From Methylotenera sp. (GTDB lineage: Bacteria; Pseudomonadota; Gammaproteobacteria; Burkholderiales; Methylophilaceae), in assembly GCA_013140755.1 (NCBI GenBank), contig JABFSF010000018.1, forward strand, positions 1 to 44,043: DNA of 44,043 bases, given 5' to 3'. The position numbers and the translations under genes were made by a program. Positions within the stretch are counted from its first letter, which is position 1; each line of letters opens with the position of its first letter. Of the stretch, positions 15,025 through 24,757 are shown piece after piece. Under the pieces are notes generated by a model. That model worked only from the letters and a program-made list of their open reading frames with translations. It ran no database searches and had not been told where the DNA came from.

Positions 15025-16305
15025 CTAGTTTAACAACGGCCCCCATGCTGGCTCACGTATATCACCACCTGATTCGCTCAAGCGCTGCTTAACACGCCCA
15101 TCAGATGACACTGCCGCTAGAGTACCTTTACCACCAATTTTAGTAGCATACAGTATCACTCGGCCATTAGGCGCAAAACTTGGAGACTCATCTTGGCTAC
15201 CTTCACTCAAAAGTTGCACCTGCCCGCTGGCTAGATCTTGTAAGGCTACCCTGAACTTACCTCCATCATTGCGTATCATGGCAAGCGATTTACCATCAGG
15301 TGAGAAGCGTGGACTTAAATTTTGACCACCTTCAAAAGTCACCCGCTGCGCTTCACCACCAATGGATGATACTTTGTAAATTTGCGGCCTGCCACCTCGG
15401 TCTGAACTAAAATACACCCATTTTGCATCGGGCGACCATGTAGGCTCAGTATCAATGGCACTACTCTTGGTTAGTTGCTTCAATCCTGTGCCATCCGCAT
15501 TGATGATATAAACCTGTGAGTTAGCAGCATAAGTTAATACAACGGCAAGTTTACTACCATCAGGCGACCAAGCTGGCGCACTGTTATTTCCCTTAAAACT
15601 TGCCAAGGTTATGCGTTGCCCTGTCATGAGTGATTGCACAAAAATAATCGGCTTTTTCTTTTCAAACGAAACATAGGCAATTTTGCTACCGTCAGGTGAC
15701 CACGCGGGCGAAATAATCGGCTCATTTGATGAAATCACGGTTTGTGCATTTGCACCATCAGCATCTGCCACTTGCAAGGCATAACGCCCTTTAGATTTAT
15801 TGATATAGGCAATACGGCTGGCAAAAATGCCCGCTTCACCCGTCAATTGTTGGTAAATTGCATCGGCAATTTTATGCGCAGTGGCGCGTAACTGGTGCGG
15901 TGCAATGTTGTAGTCTGCGCCTGTTAGCTTGCTTTGTTTAAGCACATCCGCCAACTCAAAGCTGACTTTAAGACGATTTCCTGCGATTGCCTCCACATTA
16001 CCCACCGCCAAAGCCTGCGCTTGCAAAGCTATCCAATCGCCATATTTAACCTGTGCAAGACTACTTGGGCGACTGGCCACTCCACCTGTTTCTAGTGCTT
16101 TAAATAAGCCACTACGGCGTAAATCAGCCGCAATAATATTGGCTAAATTATCTTGCCCATTAATGCTAGTCTGCGCAAAAGGCACAATGGCAATTGGAAT
16201 TTGCTGTGCGCTACCCCCGCTAATTTCAATTTCTAATGCAGCGTGGGCTACAGATGTCACTAGCGCACAGTAACAAACACTTAAAACGACCAATAATTTA
16301 TTCAT
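15025..16305 (-). CDS. tolB: Tol-Pal system protein TolB
   Basis: 426 residues. A signal peptide is at residues 1-22, an N-terminal TolB domain follows to about residue 160 (IPIAIVPFA, LRRSGLF), and then a beta-propeller with repeated SPDGSKIAYVS / WSPDGSKLAVV / FSPDGKSLAMI blades. Periplasmic partner of Pal and TolA. Located between tolA and pal as expected. Confidence 0.96.
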   Translation of the reverse strand: MNKLLVVLSVCYCALVTSVAHAALEIEISGGSAQQIPIAIVPFAQTSINGQDNLANIIAADLRRSGLFKALETGGVASRPSSLAQVKYGDWIALQAQALAVGNVEAIAGNRLKVSFELADVLKQSKLTGADYNIAPHQLRATAHKIADAIYQQLTGEAGIFASRIAYINKSKGRYALQVADADGANAQTVISSNEPIISPAWSPDGSKIAYVSFEKKKPIIFVQSLMTGQRITLASFKGNNSAPAWSPDGSKLAVVLTYAANSQVYIINADGTGLKQLTKSSAIDTEPTWSPDAKWVYFSSDRGGRPQIYKVSSIGGEAQRVTFEGGQNLSPRFSPDGKSLAMIRNDGGKFRVALQDLASGQVQLLSEGSQDESPSFAPNGRVILYATKIGGKGTLAAVSSDGRVKQRLSESGGDIREPAWGPLLN

Positions 16306-16378
16306 AAGAAGATAAGTTAGTTAATTCTTTAAAAAGTTCACTTAATTTTACTGCAATTAGCAATGACGGCTAGTCTTA

Positions 16379-17167
16379 TTAACTATCATTGGGCTTAAAG
16401 GTTAATTTTAAATTTCTAAATTGCGCGAACAATGCAGGGTCAGTTGGTAACGGTAATGGCTCTGAAGTGATAATGGCACGTTCTACGGCATCATCACAAG
16501 CGGGGTTGCCACTTGATTTAAGCAACTTAGGATGAGCACTTAACTCCCCAGTGGGTAGCAAGCCAATTTCAAACTTAAGCTCTGGATTGCCATCGCCACA
16601 TAAGGTTTTATTCACATTGCCGCGAATTTTAGCCTTAATTTTATTGGTAAACTCCCCAATCGCGCCTGCATTGGCAGCCGCTTTAGCCGCAAAATTTTGT
16701 TGATCGCCAGCCGCTTTATCTTCACTTAATGCCTCTTGCTGAAGCTTTTTAAGCGCATCGCTACTAACGGGCTTATCAGGCTTTTTCATCTCATCTTGCA
16801 TTAGCTCTTTTTGTAAAGCCGCCAGCGCATCTGACCTTTTAGTGTCGGTTGGCTTCTCTTTCACAGGTTTTTCAGGCAGCTTCTTAATCACAATCTCGGC
16901 TTGAGGGATAGGCTCAGGCTTCACCTCCTGCTCAACCACAGGTTCTTTCACCACAGGTTGTGGCTCTTCTACAGGTTCAGGAGTCGGCAGTGGTTTGGGC
17001 GTTTCAATAGCGGGCAAGGCATCCCACAGCTCCACATTGGTGACATTTACAGGATGTGTTGTTTTCCAGTTAAACGAAATCAATAACATCGCCAGCAAAG
17101 TCACATGCACACCTACCGATAGCACGCCTGCTTTAAACGACACTGAATTTTCACGCGGATATTGCAT
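16379..17167 (-). CDS. tolA: Cell-envelope integrity protein TolA
   Basis: 262 residues. One N-terminal membrane helix (about residues 13-30) is followed by a Pro/Glu/Lys-rich region (about 45-130) and a C-terminal TolA domain with two Cys (LCGDGNPELKF and NPACDDAVERAI) typical of the TolA/TonB_2 fold. The middle region is shorter than in E. coli TolA and Pro-rich rather than a long helix. Spans the periplasm and links TolQ-TolR energy to Pal-TolB. Confidence 0.93.
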   Translation of the reverse strand: MQYPRENSVSFKAGVLSVGVHVTLLAMLLISFNWKTTHPVNVTNVELWDALPAIETPKPLPTPEPVEEPQPVVKEPVVEQEVKPEPIPQAEIVIKKLPEKPVKEKPTDTKRSDALAALQKELMQDEMKKPDKPVSSDALKKLQQEALSEDKAAGDQQNFAAKAAANAGAIGEFTNKIKAKIRGNVNKTLCGDGNPELKFEIGLLPTGELSAHPKLLKSSGNPACDDAVERAIITSEPLPLPTDPALFAQFRNLKLTFKPNDS

Positions 17168-17181
17168 CTGCTAAGCAAAAA

Positions 17182-17583
17182 CTAAGGGACTGGCTTTAAT
17201 AACAAGCCCACTTTATCAACTTGATTGCGCTTTAATAAATCCATCACGCCAATCACATCTTCATACTTCACGCTTTTATCTGCAGCAATCACCACAGAAC
17301 GCAATGGTGCTTTTTCAATCGCTTGGCGCACCGCCACTAAAAGCGCATCGCGAGCTAATGTTTTAGATTCCATCTCAACGCTACCATCTTTTTTAACCGT
17401 AAGTACAATAGGGGGCAATTGTGGCTGCTTTAAAATACCCTGCCCAGCACTTGGCAACTCCACCACCCCTGGGTTGGTCATAGGGGCAGTGACCATAAAA
17501 ATCACGAGCAACACCAAGGTCACATCAATGTAGGGAACTACGTTAATCTGGTTCATCATGCGGCGTTTGCGTGTGCGCACCAT
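17182..17583 (-). CDS. tolR: Tol-Pal channel protein TolR
   Basis: 133 residues, ExbD/TolR family. A single membrane helix at about residues 15-35 holds the proton-path Asp (D20, in VVPYIDVTLVLLVIFM). The periplasmic domain follows with VVIAADKSVKYEDVIGVMDLL. Starts 3 bp after tolQ, so they are co-translated. Confidence 0.95.
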   Translation of the reverse strand: MVRTRKRRMMNQINVVPYIDVTLVLLVIFMVTAPMTNPGVVELPSAGQGILKQPQLPPIVLTVKKDGSVEMESKTLARDALLVAVRQAIEKAPLRSVVIAADKSVKYEDVIGVMDLLKRNQVDKVGLLLKPVP

Positions 17584-17586
17584 GGA

Positions 17587-18261
17587 TTAGCTCTTTCTTT
17601 GCAGAATGTTAGTAAACTCTTCCATAAAGCTTTCATAGCGCACAGAAAGCCTATCCACACTACTTGCAAAGCGATTATAAGCAATCACAGCAGGAATTGC
17701 CGCAAACAAACCTATGGCAGTTGCCACCAAGGCCTCGGCAATACCAGGAGCCACTTGGCTTAACGTAGCTTGTGCCACATTAGATAACCCCATAAACGCA
17801 TTCATAATGCCCCACACCGTGCCAAACAAACCAATGTAAGGGCTTACCGACCCTACTGAAGCTAAAAAAGGTAAATGGGCGTCTAACTCATCCAACTCAC
17901 GGTTAAACGCGGCTCGCATGGCACGGCGCGCACCCTCCATAATGTCAGAAACATCCGCACGTCCTTGTTGCTTATGACGTACATATTCTTTAAAGCCCGC
18001 TTCAAATATACTTGCCATACCTTGTGGCTTACGGCGACCTGCGGTGACACTTTCATAGAGTTTATTTAAATCTCCGCCACTCCAAAATGTGTTTTCAAAT
18101 TCTTCGGCACCTTGCTCTGCTTGCTTAATGGTGGCAACTTTAATAAAAATATACCACCATGAAAAAAGTGAAGTGATCAATAAAATCAGCATGACCAATT
18201 GTACGGGCAAACTCGCCCCAGAAATCAAACCAAAAAACGACATATCCGCGCTTGCGTTCAT
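17587..18261 (-). CDS. tolQ: Tol-Pal channel protein TolQ
   Basis: The start was placed at the ATG at 18259-18261, which has GGAGAAGA right upstream; a start 41 codons earlier would run into the 3' end of ybgC. The 224-residue protein has three membrane helices (about 15-40, 130-155 and 165-195), including GTVWGIMNAFMGL and APGIAEALVATAIGLFAAIPAVIAYN, which match the MotA/TolQ/ExbB family. It forms the inner-membrane proton channel with TolR. Confidence 0.95.
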   Translation of the reverse strand: MNASADMSFFGLISGASLPVQLVMLILLITSLFSWWYIFIKVATIKQAEQGAEEFENTFWSGGDLNKLYESVTAGRRKPQGMASIFEAGFKEYVRHKQQGRADVSDIMEGARRAMRAAFNRELDELDAHLPFLASVGSVSPYIGLFGTVWGIMNAFMGLSNVAQATLSQVAPGIAEALVATAIGLFAAIPAVIAYNRFASSVDRLSVRYESFMEEFTNILQRKS

Positions 18262-18319
18262 TTCTTCTCCGTTGCTTTCAATGACTATTAACTGAACTCG
18301 CTCTTTAAAAGACGCCCCT

Positions 18320-18733
18320 TCACGATTGAAGCATGGCTTGTTTAATTGAAGCTGGAATACCCACAGGTTTAAAGTTTGCCGCATTCACAAAAGCGGCTTT
18401 GACTTGCGCTTCAATCAATAGCTCGCCTTGGCGCGTGATTTTTTGCCCCATTTCAATGCTACCGTGACCAATTTTAAGCACTTCGCACGCCACCTCTAGC
18501 ACATCATTAAACATTGCAGGACGCTTAAACGCAACTGTCATGCTATGCACCACAATGATTACACCAAAATTGTCCTTCAACTCGGGTTGCTCAAAGCCTA
18601 AAGCGCGTAGCCATTCAGTCCGTGCGCGTTCCATAAAGTTCAAATAATTAGAATGATAAACCACGCCACCCGCATCAGTATCTTCATAATACACACGAAT
18701 TGGCCAGTTAAAATGGGGTGAAGAACTACGCAT
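18320..18733 (-). CDS. ybgC: Tol-associated acyl-CoA thioesterase YbgC
   Basis: 137 residues with a hot-dog fold. The active-site signature YYEDTDAGGVVYHSNYL includes the catalytic Asp (D20), followed by the helix FMERARTEWLRALGFEQ. Standard first gene of the tol-pal cluster. Hydrolyses short or membrane-related acyl-CoA esters. Confidence 0.95.
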   Translation of the reverse strand: MRSSSPHFNWPIRVYYEDTDAGGVVYHSNYLNFMERARTEWLRALGFEQPELKDNFGVIIVVHSMTVAFKRPAMFNDVLEVACEVLKIGHGSIEMGQKITRQGELLIEAQVKAAFVNAANFKPVGIPASIKQAMLQS

Positions 18734-18772
18734 GTGGATACTTTAATAAAGCCAAACCAATCAATAGCACCA

Positions 18773-19402
18773 TTAGTGTGATTTCAAGCGATACATGGCT
18801 AAATTACCAAGCAAGTTTGGCATCACACTCACTTCAGCACCTTCAGTCAGCACCTTACGCTCTAAAATAGAAATTTTGTGGTTTTTACAAAATTGATCAA
18901 AGTCATTGATAGTGCAAAGATGCACATTAGGCGTGTCGTACCATTGGTATGGCAAAGCTTTAGAAACAGGCATATTGCCCGTAAGAATTTGTACACGGTT
19001 ACGCCAATAGCCAAAGTTAGGAAAAGTCACGATGACCTCACGCCCCACCCGCAACATTTCAAGCACAATTTCTTCAGTATGATGCATTGCTTGCAAGGTT
19101 TGTGAAAGAATCACCGTATCAAACGACTGATTTTCAAAACCTGACAAACCTTCTTCTAAGTCCATTTGAATCACATTGCTACCATTTTTCATGCACGCCA
19201 ACCAATTCGCGTCATTTTTTTCTACACCGTAGCCTTTTACTTCCATTCCTGTACGCAAAAATTGTAACAAAGCCCCATCACCGCAACCTAAATCTAGCAC
19301 TTTGGAGCCAAACTTAACCCAATTTGCAATAATTGCAAAATCTTGACGAAACTGCAAAGTTGAATTTGTAATATTTACATTATTTTGTGTTGTGGCTTGC
19401 AT
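18773..19402 (-). CDS. metW: Methionine biosynthesis protein MetW
   Basis: 209 residues. A methyltransferase-like fold has the AdoMet-binding motif LDLGCGDGALL at residues 36-46 and a conserved LSQTLQAMHH region. MetW is found next to metX in many proteobacteria and is needed for the acyltransferase step in methionine synthesis. It begins 2 bp after metX. Confidence 0.94.
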   Translation of the reverse strand: MQATTQNNVNITNSTLQFRQDFAIIANWVKFGSKVLDLGCGDGALLQFLRTGMEVKGYGVEKNDANWLACMKNGSNVIQMDLEEGLSGFENQSFDTVILSQTLQAMHHTEEIVLEMLRVGREVIVTFPNFGYWRNRVQILTGNMPVSKALPYQWYDTPNVHLCTINDFDQFCKNHKISILERKVLTEGAEVSVMPNLLGNLAMYRLKSH

Positions 19403-19404
19403 CG

Positions 19405-20532
19405 CTACACCTCAATATTACTTAAATATGCGCGCAAAATGTCGTGATAATGCTGATCAGGCATTAAAAACGCGTCATGCCCATGTGCAGCAGTAACTTC
19501 TGCATAGCTTACCGTGCGCTCATTATCGAGCAAGGCTTTTACAATTTCACGCGAGCGTGCAGGTGAAAAACGCCAATCACTGGTAAATGACAGCACTAAA
19601 AATTCCGCACTCACTTGTTTGAATGCGGCACTTAAATCGCCCCCAAAGGGCAAGGCAGGGTCATAATAATCTAGTGCACGTGTCATGCGTAAGTAAGTGT
19701 TAGCATCAAATTCACCTGCAAACTTATCGCCTTGATAACGCAAGTATGATTCCATTTCAAACTCAACATCAAAGCTATATTTAATTTCGCCAGTGCGTAA
19801 TTTGCGCCCAAACTTTTCACCCATGGCATCATCGCTCAAGTAAGTAATGTGACCTAGCATACGCGCAATACGCAAGCCACGGCGCGGCACCACACCATGC
19901 GCGTAATAATCGCCGCCATGAAATTCAGGGTCGGTAATAATAGCTTGGCGGGCAACTTCATTAAACGCCATATTTTGTGCGGTGAGGTTAGGCGCACTAG
20001 CAATCACCAGCGCATGGCGCACACGGTCTTTGTAAGCCAGCGTCCATTGCAAGGCTTGCATTCCACCCAAACTGCCGCCTACCACAGCGGCAAGTTGTTG
20101 AATGCCTAAATAATCCATCAACATTGCCTGCGAATTCACCCAATCTTCTACCGTGAGTACGGGAAATTGCGAACCCCAAGGCTGATTGGTGGCAGGGTTG
20201 AGACTGGCTGGCCCAGTTGAACCATGACAACCACCCAAGTTATTTAAGCCGATAACAAAAAATTTATTGGTATCTAACGGCTTGTTCGGACCAATTAGAT
20301 TATCCCACCAACCAGCGTTTTTATCCGTTTCAGTATACTTGCCAGCCACATGATGATTACCCGAAAGCGCATGACAAATCAGCACCGCGTTAGATTTTTC
20401 GGCATTGAGCGTACCGTAAGTTTCATACACCAACTCAAATTGTGGCAACACCGCGCCACTTTTTAAGGTGAGCGGTGCATTAAAATGTGCTTTTTGTGCG
20501 GCAACAATGCCTATGGAGTGATTATCTTGCAT
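19405..20532 (-). CDS. metX: Homoserine O-acyltransferase MetX
   Basis: 375 residues, alpha/beta hydrolase. The nucleophile is S154 in [13 protein letters not shown], and the other catalytic residues are the Asp in [10 protein letters not shown] and the His in AAHGHDAFL. It activates homoserine for methionine synthesis; whether it uses acetyl- or succinyl-CoA cannot be told here. The N-terminus [13 protein letters not shown] matches the family, which supports the ATG at 20530-20532. That ATG has no ribosome site and lies only six bases after a TATAAT, suggesting a leaderless mRNA. Confidence 0.95.
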   Translation of the reverse strand: MQDNHSIGIVAAQKAHFNAPLTLKSGAVLPQFELVYETYGTLNAEKSNAVLICHALSGNHHVAGKYTETDKNAGWWDNLIGPNKPLDTNKFFVIGLNNLGGCHGSTGPASLNPATNQPWGSQFPVLTVEDWVNSQAMLMDYLGIQQLAAVVGGSLGGMQALQWTLAYKDRVRHALVIASAPNLTAQNMAFNEVARQAIITDPEFHGGDYYAHGVVPRRGLRIARMLGHITYLSDDAMGEKFGRKLRTGEIKYSFDVEFEMESYLRYQGDKFAGEFDANTYLRMTRALDYYDPALPFGGDLSAAFKQVSAEFLVLSFTSDWRFSPARSREIVKALLDNERTVSYAEVTAAHGHDAFLMPDQHYHDILRAYLSNIEV

Positions 20533-20538
20533 GGCGTT

Positions 20539-20567
20539 ATTATACTATGCGTTTTTCACAAGTGAGA
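20539..20567 (-). promoter_or_regulatory. metX promoter, possibly leaderless
   Basis: A perfect TATAAT (20539-20544 on the minus strand) is followed by AACGCC and then the metX ATG. The hexamer 17 bases upstream (TCTCAC) is a poor -35. A short TTTTC...GAAAA dyad at 20553-20570 overlaps the -35 position and may be an operator. Confidence 0.45.
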
Positions 20568-20611
20568 AAACATGATTCAGCCTTCTCGCACCCAACACGC
20601 CAAAGCGCAAA

Positions 20612-21478
20612 CTAAGCCCAGTGCGTATTCACAATAAGCGGATTTCTGCCTATTGTCACGCGGTTATTACCGCCTAAATCTTTTAGCGTTTGTACTCCAA
20701 CCAAACCCGTCTGCGCCATTAAATCTGCTACTAACTCAGCTTGATTATAGCCATGCTCCAGCATCAGCCAGCCCTGCGGCTTGAGGTAAACCAAACTATC
20801 ATCAATAATTTTACGAATATCATCTAAGCCATCCGCACCAGAAGCCAGCGCGGATATTGGCTCAAATCGTAAATCACCTTGGGTTAAATGTGCGTCATTT
20901 TGCTCAATATAGGGCGGATTGCTCACAATTACATCAAATTTTTCGTGGCTTAGCGCAGCAAACCAATCGCTTAATAAAAATTGTACATTGGGGATTTGCA
21001 AGTTGGCAGAATTTTGTCTGGCGATTTCTAAAGCCGCAAACGAAGCATCTACCGCAATCACATTTGCTTGTGGGCGATTTTTGGCAATGGCAAGCGCGAT
21101 TGCACCAGAGCCTGTGCCAAGGTCTAGAACTGAGTATTCGTCATGCAGCGAAATTTCACCCAAGGCCGCCTCCACCAAAGTTTCCGTATCTGGTCGTGGA
21201 ATCAAAGTATCTACCGTCACCATTAAATCCAAACCATAAAACTCACGACTGCCTATAACATAAGCAATCGGCTCACCACTCAAACGACGTTTTAGCAATG
21301 CCTCAAACAGCGCATGGATATTGGGCTGTAGAGCATCATTTTCATGCGAGATTAACCATGCGCGATTAACATTAAGCACATATTGCAAAAGCAATTGCGC
21401 CTCAAGCTTAGCTTCTTCTGTGCCTAGTTGTTGGGCGACGATTTGTAAGATGGATTTAATGGATTGAGTTTGAGTCAT
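20612..21478 (-). CDS. prmC: Release-factor glutamine methyltransferase PrmC
   Basis: 288 residues. The AdoMet motif DLGTGSGAIALA begins at residue 119 and the catalytic NPPY is at 187-190. PrmC methylates the Gln of the GGQ loop of release factors. In most betaproteobacteria it directly follows prfA; here about 0.9 kb with another gene and repeats lies between them. Confidence 0.95.
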   Translation of the reverse strand: MTQTQSIKSILQIVAQQLGTEEAKLEAQLLLQYVLNVNRAWLISHENDALQPNIHALFEALLKRRLSGEPIAYVIGSREFYGLDLMVTVDTLIPRPDTETLVEAALGEISLHDEYSVLDLGTGSGAIALAIAKNRPQANVIAVDASFAALEIARQNSANLQIPNVQFLLSDWFAALSHEKFDVIVSNPPYIEQNDAHLTQGDLRFEPISALASGADGLDDIRKIIDDSLVYLKPQGWLMLEHGYNQAELVADLMAQTGLVGVQTLKDLGGNNRVTIGRNPLIVNTHWA

Positions 21479-21488
21479 TTAGTTTTTT

Positions 21489-21561
21489 GTAGGGTGGTGC
21501 AAACATAGTTTTCCCAGCACTTGATGTTGGTGTGCAAATAAAATCATTTTGCACACCCTAC
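21489..21561. repeat. GTAGGGTG-bounded palindromic repeat, copy A
   Basis: GTAGGGTGGTGCAAA (21489-21503) is mirrored by TTTGCACACCCTAC (21548-21561), identical apart from one extra base, around an interval of about 44 bases. It lies 11 bp upstream of the prmC ATG, so it forms part of the prmC leader. Confidence 0.6.
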
Positions 21562-21584
21562 TCGCTATTTATGATGCAGATTTT

Positions 21585-21657
21585 GTAGGGTGGGTAACTT
21601 GTTACCCACGCGGGACAACTAAACATTTAACGCGTGGGCAGAATCTGCCCACCCTAC
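21585..21657. repeat. GTAGGGTG-bounded palindromic repeat, copy B, with nested hairpins
   Basis: GTAGGGTGGG (21585-21594) pairs with CCCACCCTAC (21648-21657). Within it are GGTAAC/GTTACC, CCCACGCG/CGCGTGGG and GGGCAGA/TCTGCCC, so the strand can fold as a cruciform with several arms. Same ends as copy A and the same 73-bp length. Such GTAGGGTGGG palindromes occur in many proteobacterial genomes as intergenic repeats. It lies just after the stop of the unknown membrane protein. Confidence 0.65.
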
Positions 21658-21669
21658 TTGGCTATCAAA

Positions 21670-22356
21670 TTACTTTGAAACAAACAATCCAATAATTGTT
21701 AATACTATCGATATAATTGCGCAGAGTACCGTGATTTCAAGACCATATTTTTTGATAATCCCCTCTTCATCTGAAAATCTAATTACTGAGGTTGGAAGAA
21801 TTTTGGTACGTGCAAAGTACAAAACTGAAAGGGTTGCAAAGATAGCTAGCCAAGCAGCTACAAATAGCTTATTTACTTTCATATCTTTTGGTATAAATGC
21901 CAAAACTAAATTTGGTACTAAAGATAGAAAAAAAACATACCATCCCAGTGGAGCTGATACTAGCCAGTTGTACCATAGTTTGTGGTTTTGAGTAAAAGAT
22001 AAAACTACTTCTATTGCACCAGCACACCAAGCTTCATTTTCCCCAGACGCCCTTACATAAGCATGTGGATCTAAAATATAACCAGAATTAATGTATACTC
22101 TTTGCAAGCTATTATATTGCGATATAGTTAGCGAGAAATCGGTGACATTTCCTTTAATGCCTGAGTATTGTTTTAGCTCTTCAATGTTATCAAAAGCTAG
22201 TTTTTCAGAAGGAAAGCTGATATTTAGAGTGCTGTAATAACGATTATTTTCAACATTTTCAAATAGGTTTAAGAGTCTGCTCCAAAGTAACTCTAATTCC
22301 GCAACGCTGACTGAAAAAGCAGGAAGTTTCTTTTCACGCTCAACACTTCTTTTCAT
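21670..22356 (-). CDS. Unknown membrane protein between prfA and prmC
   Basis: 228 residues, not recognised. The first 125 residues are soluble and charged, without a signal peptide. Three predicted membrane helices follow at about 136-155, 163-182 and 205-226, with the C-terminus ending in GLFVSK. A conspicuous SGENEAWCAGAIEVVLSF lies just ahead of the first helix. The start ATG has only a weak ribosome site. It is transcribed with prfA but interrupts the usual prfA-prmC pair, and a palindromic repeat lies at its 3' end, so it looks like an accessory insertion. No function is assigned. Confidence 0.6.
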   Translation of the reverse strand: MKRSVEREKKLPAFSVSVAELELLWSRLLNLFENVENNRYYSTLNISFPSEKLAFDNIEELKQYSGIKGNVTDFSLTISQYNSLQRVYINSGYILDPHAYVRASGENEAWCAGAIEVVLSFTQNHKLWYNWLVSAPLGWYVFFLSLVPNLVLAFIPKDMKVNKLFVAAWLAIFATLSVLYFARTKILPTSVIRFSDEEGIIKKYGLEITVLCAIISIVLTIIGLFVSK

Positions 22357-22396
22357 TTTAATTATCTGCCTTAAGCTCTAAATTAATTAACAATAC

Positions 22397-23479
22397 CTAG
22401 TTATCCTCACCCAAACTCGCCAGCAAATCCGCCTGATGTTCTGTTGCCAAGGCACCAATCAATTCATCCATATCACCCTCAGTAATCGCATCAATTTTAT
22501 AAAGCGTGAGGTTAATACGGTGGTCGGTGATGCGGCCTTGTGGGTAGTTGTAGGTGCGGATGCGCTCGCTTCTATCACCCGAGCCAATTAAATTGCGGCG
22601 CTCACTGGCGATTTTGCTGTTTTGCTCATCCACTTGTTTGGCTTTAATGCGCGCGGCAAGCACCATCATGGCTTGTGCTTTATTGCTGTGTTGACTTCGG
22701 CCATCCTGGCATTCCACCACAATCCCTGTAGGGAAGTGCGTAATACGCACTGCTGAATCAGTCTTGTTAATATGTTGCCCACCCGCACCGCTGGCACGGA
22801 AAGTATCCAAGCGAATATCCGCAGGGTTAATCACCACATCAGAGACTTCATCCACTTCAGGCAAAATAGCCACGGTACAAGCAGAAGTGTGAATACGACC
22901 TTGCGTTTCGGTATCAGGTACACGCTGCACACGATGACCGCCTGATTCAAACTTCATTTTTGAATACGCGCCATAGCCTTCAATTTTAGCAATGATTTCT
23001 TTATAGCCACCTACTTCACCTTCATTGGCTGAAAGCACTTCAACTTTCCAGTTTTGCTTTTCCGCGTATCTTGAGTACATGCGGAATAAATTACCCGCAA
23101 ACAAACCAGACTCATCGCCACCTGTCCCTGCACGAATTTCTAAAATGATATTTTTCTCATCATTCGGGTCTTTTGGTAGCAATAAAATTTGCAATGCGCT
23201 TTCAACTGCTTCTAACTTGGCTTTGCCCGCTGTTATTTCTTCTTGGGCAAATTCTTTCATGTCAGGGTCGCTCAACATATTTTGCGCTTCAGCAATATCT
23301 GCCTCGGCCTGCACATAAGCGTGATATTGCTCAACAATTGGCGTAATTTCTGCGTGCTCTTGCGTGAGCTTGCGGTAGTTATCCATATTATTAGTTACGC
23401 CTTCAGAACTCATCAGGCGGTTAATTTCTTCTAAACGCTCGCTTAAGTTAGCGAGTTTGGTCATCATTGAGGGTTTCAT
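22397..23479 (-). CDS. prfA: Peptide chain release factor 1
   Basis: 360 residues. The GGQ catalytic motif is at 233-235 ([11 protein letters not shown]), and the stop-codon-reading P-x-T motif is PDT at 188-190, within [19 protein letters not shown]. The N-terminus MKPSMMTKL matches RF1 starts. It recognises UAA and UAG. Located 18 bp after hemA, as in most betaproteobacteria. Confidence 0.96.
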   Translation of the reverse strand: MKPSMMTKLANLSERLEEINRLMSSEGVTNNMDNYRKLTQEHAEITPIVEQYHAYVQAEADIAEAQNMLSDPDMKEFAQEEITAGKAKLEAVESALQILLLPKDPNDEKNIILEIRAGTGGDESGLFAGNLFRMYSRYAEKQNWKVEVLSANEGEVGGYKEIIAKIEGYGAYSKMKFESGGHRVQRVPDTETQGRIHTSACTVAILPEVDEVSDVVINPADIRLDTFRASGAGGQHINKTDSAVRITHFPTGIVVECQDGRSQHSNKAQAMMVLAARIKAKQVDEQNSKIASERRNLIGSGDRSERIRTYNYPQGRITDHRINLTLYKIDAITEGDMDELIGALATEHQADLLASLGEDN

Positions 23480-23497
23480 TATTTGCTTCTTTGAAAT

Positions 23498-24757
23498 TTA
23501 ACTTTTTATTTGATAAAGCTGCTTAATCACATCATCAAGCTTGGTGTGTTCTTCACCGTGGGCTTGGTTAAGTGCGTGGCTGGGGGCGTGTAGAAATTTA
23601 TTCGTTAAGGCGTTACTTAATATTTCAAGAGCCTTTTCAGGGCTTTCGCCTTTTTGTAGCAGTTTTAATGCTTTTTCTAACTCCGCTTGGCGTGTGCTTT
23701 CGGCTTGGTCACGCAATGCTTTAATAGTAGGCACGGCATCACGTTTTTTAAACCATTGCATAAAGTGTTCAACGCGATTTGCTACAATCACTTCAGCATC
23801 CACAGCAGCTTCTTGGCGATTATTGATGCCATCGTTTACCACTTGGGCTAAATCGTCCACGGTGTATAAAAACACATCGTCTAGTTCAGCAACTTCTGCT
23901 TCAACGTCGCGCGGAACAGCTAAATCCACCATAAAAATCGGGCGGTGGCGACGGGCTTTAATGGCACGTTCTACCATGCCGAGGCCGACTATCGGCAGCT
24001 GGCTAGCGGTGCTGGTAATCACAATATCAAATTCGGCAAAACAGTCAGGCAAGTCGTTAAGCAAAATCGCGTGTGCTTGCAAGCCTTGCGCACGCATTTT
24101 TTCTGCCAAACTGGTGCCTCGCTCTAAGGTGCGATTCGCCACGGTCATGCTTTTAGGTTTTTGCGTAGCAAAGTGGTCAGCGCATAGTTCTATCATCTCA
24201 CCCGCACCGATAAATAACACTTTCTGATCTTTTATGTCGCCAAAAATGCGTTGCGCGAGCTTAACGGCTGCCGCGGCCATCGAGATTGAATTTGCGCCAA
24301 TATCCGTATTGGTGCGTACCTCTTTTGCCACTTCAAACGTGCGCTGAAAAAGTTTGTGTAACAGCGTGCCCAGCGTGCCCGCATCTTGCGCAATTTTAAC
24401 GGACTGCTTAAATTGCCCTAAAATTTGTGCTTCCCCCAACACCATGCTGTCTAAGCCAGAAGCTACACGGAAGGCGTGTTTAACAGCCTCATCATTGGGC
24501 AATGTGTAAATATAAGGCTGTAACTGCGCAATTTCTAATTGGTGATATTGCGATAACCAGTTGAGCGGTTTTTCAGGATCTTCAGCACTGCAATAAAGCT
24601 CGGTGCGGTTGCAGGTGGACAAAATCGCGGCTTCAGTTGCATCGTGCGAAGTCAGTTCGCGCAATGCGCTCGCCAAATGCTCACTATTAAAAGCGACATT
24701 TTCGCGAATCTTGAGGGGGGCGGTCGTGTGGTTTACGCCGATGACATATAAGTGCAT
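23498..24757 (-). CDS. hemA: Glutamyl-tRNA reductase HemA
   Basis: 419 residues from the ATG at 24755-24757, whose product begins [15 protein letters not shown] as in the family; an in-frame ATG six codons earlier is possible. The active-site Cys is C49 in [11 protein letters not shown], and the NADPH-binding part holds FIGAGEM. First step of tetrapyrrole synthesis from glutamyl-tRNA. A promoter and a large palindromic element overlap its start. Confidence 0.95.
   Translation of the reverse strand: MHLYVIGVNHTTAPLKIRENVAFNSEHLASALRELTSHDATEAAILSTCNRTELYCSAEDPEKPLNWLSQYHQLEIAQLQPYIYTLPNDEAVKHAFRVASGLDSMVLGEAQILGQFKQSVKIAQDAGTLGTLLHKLFQRTFEVAKEVRTNTDIGANSISMAAAAVKLAQRIFGDIKDQKVLFIGAGEMIELCADHFATQKPKSMTVANRTLERGTSLAEKMRAQGLQAHAILLNDLPDCFAEFDIVITSTASQLPIVGLGMVERAIKARRHRPIFMVDLAVPRDVEAEVAELDDVFLYTVDDLAQVVNDGINNRQEAAVDAEVIVANRVEHFMQWFKKRDAVPTIKALRDQAESTRQAELEKALKLLQKGESPEKALEILSNALTNKFLHAPSHALNQAHGEEHTKLDDVIKQLYQIKS

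Noticed and set aside
21489-21657. CRISPR array
   Set aside because: There are only two palindromes, with no regular spacers and no cas genes.
23541-24227. Plus-strand open frame of 228 codons opposite hemA
   Set aside because: Antisense shadow of a strongly conserved gene, with Ser/Ala-rich low-information translation.
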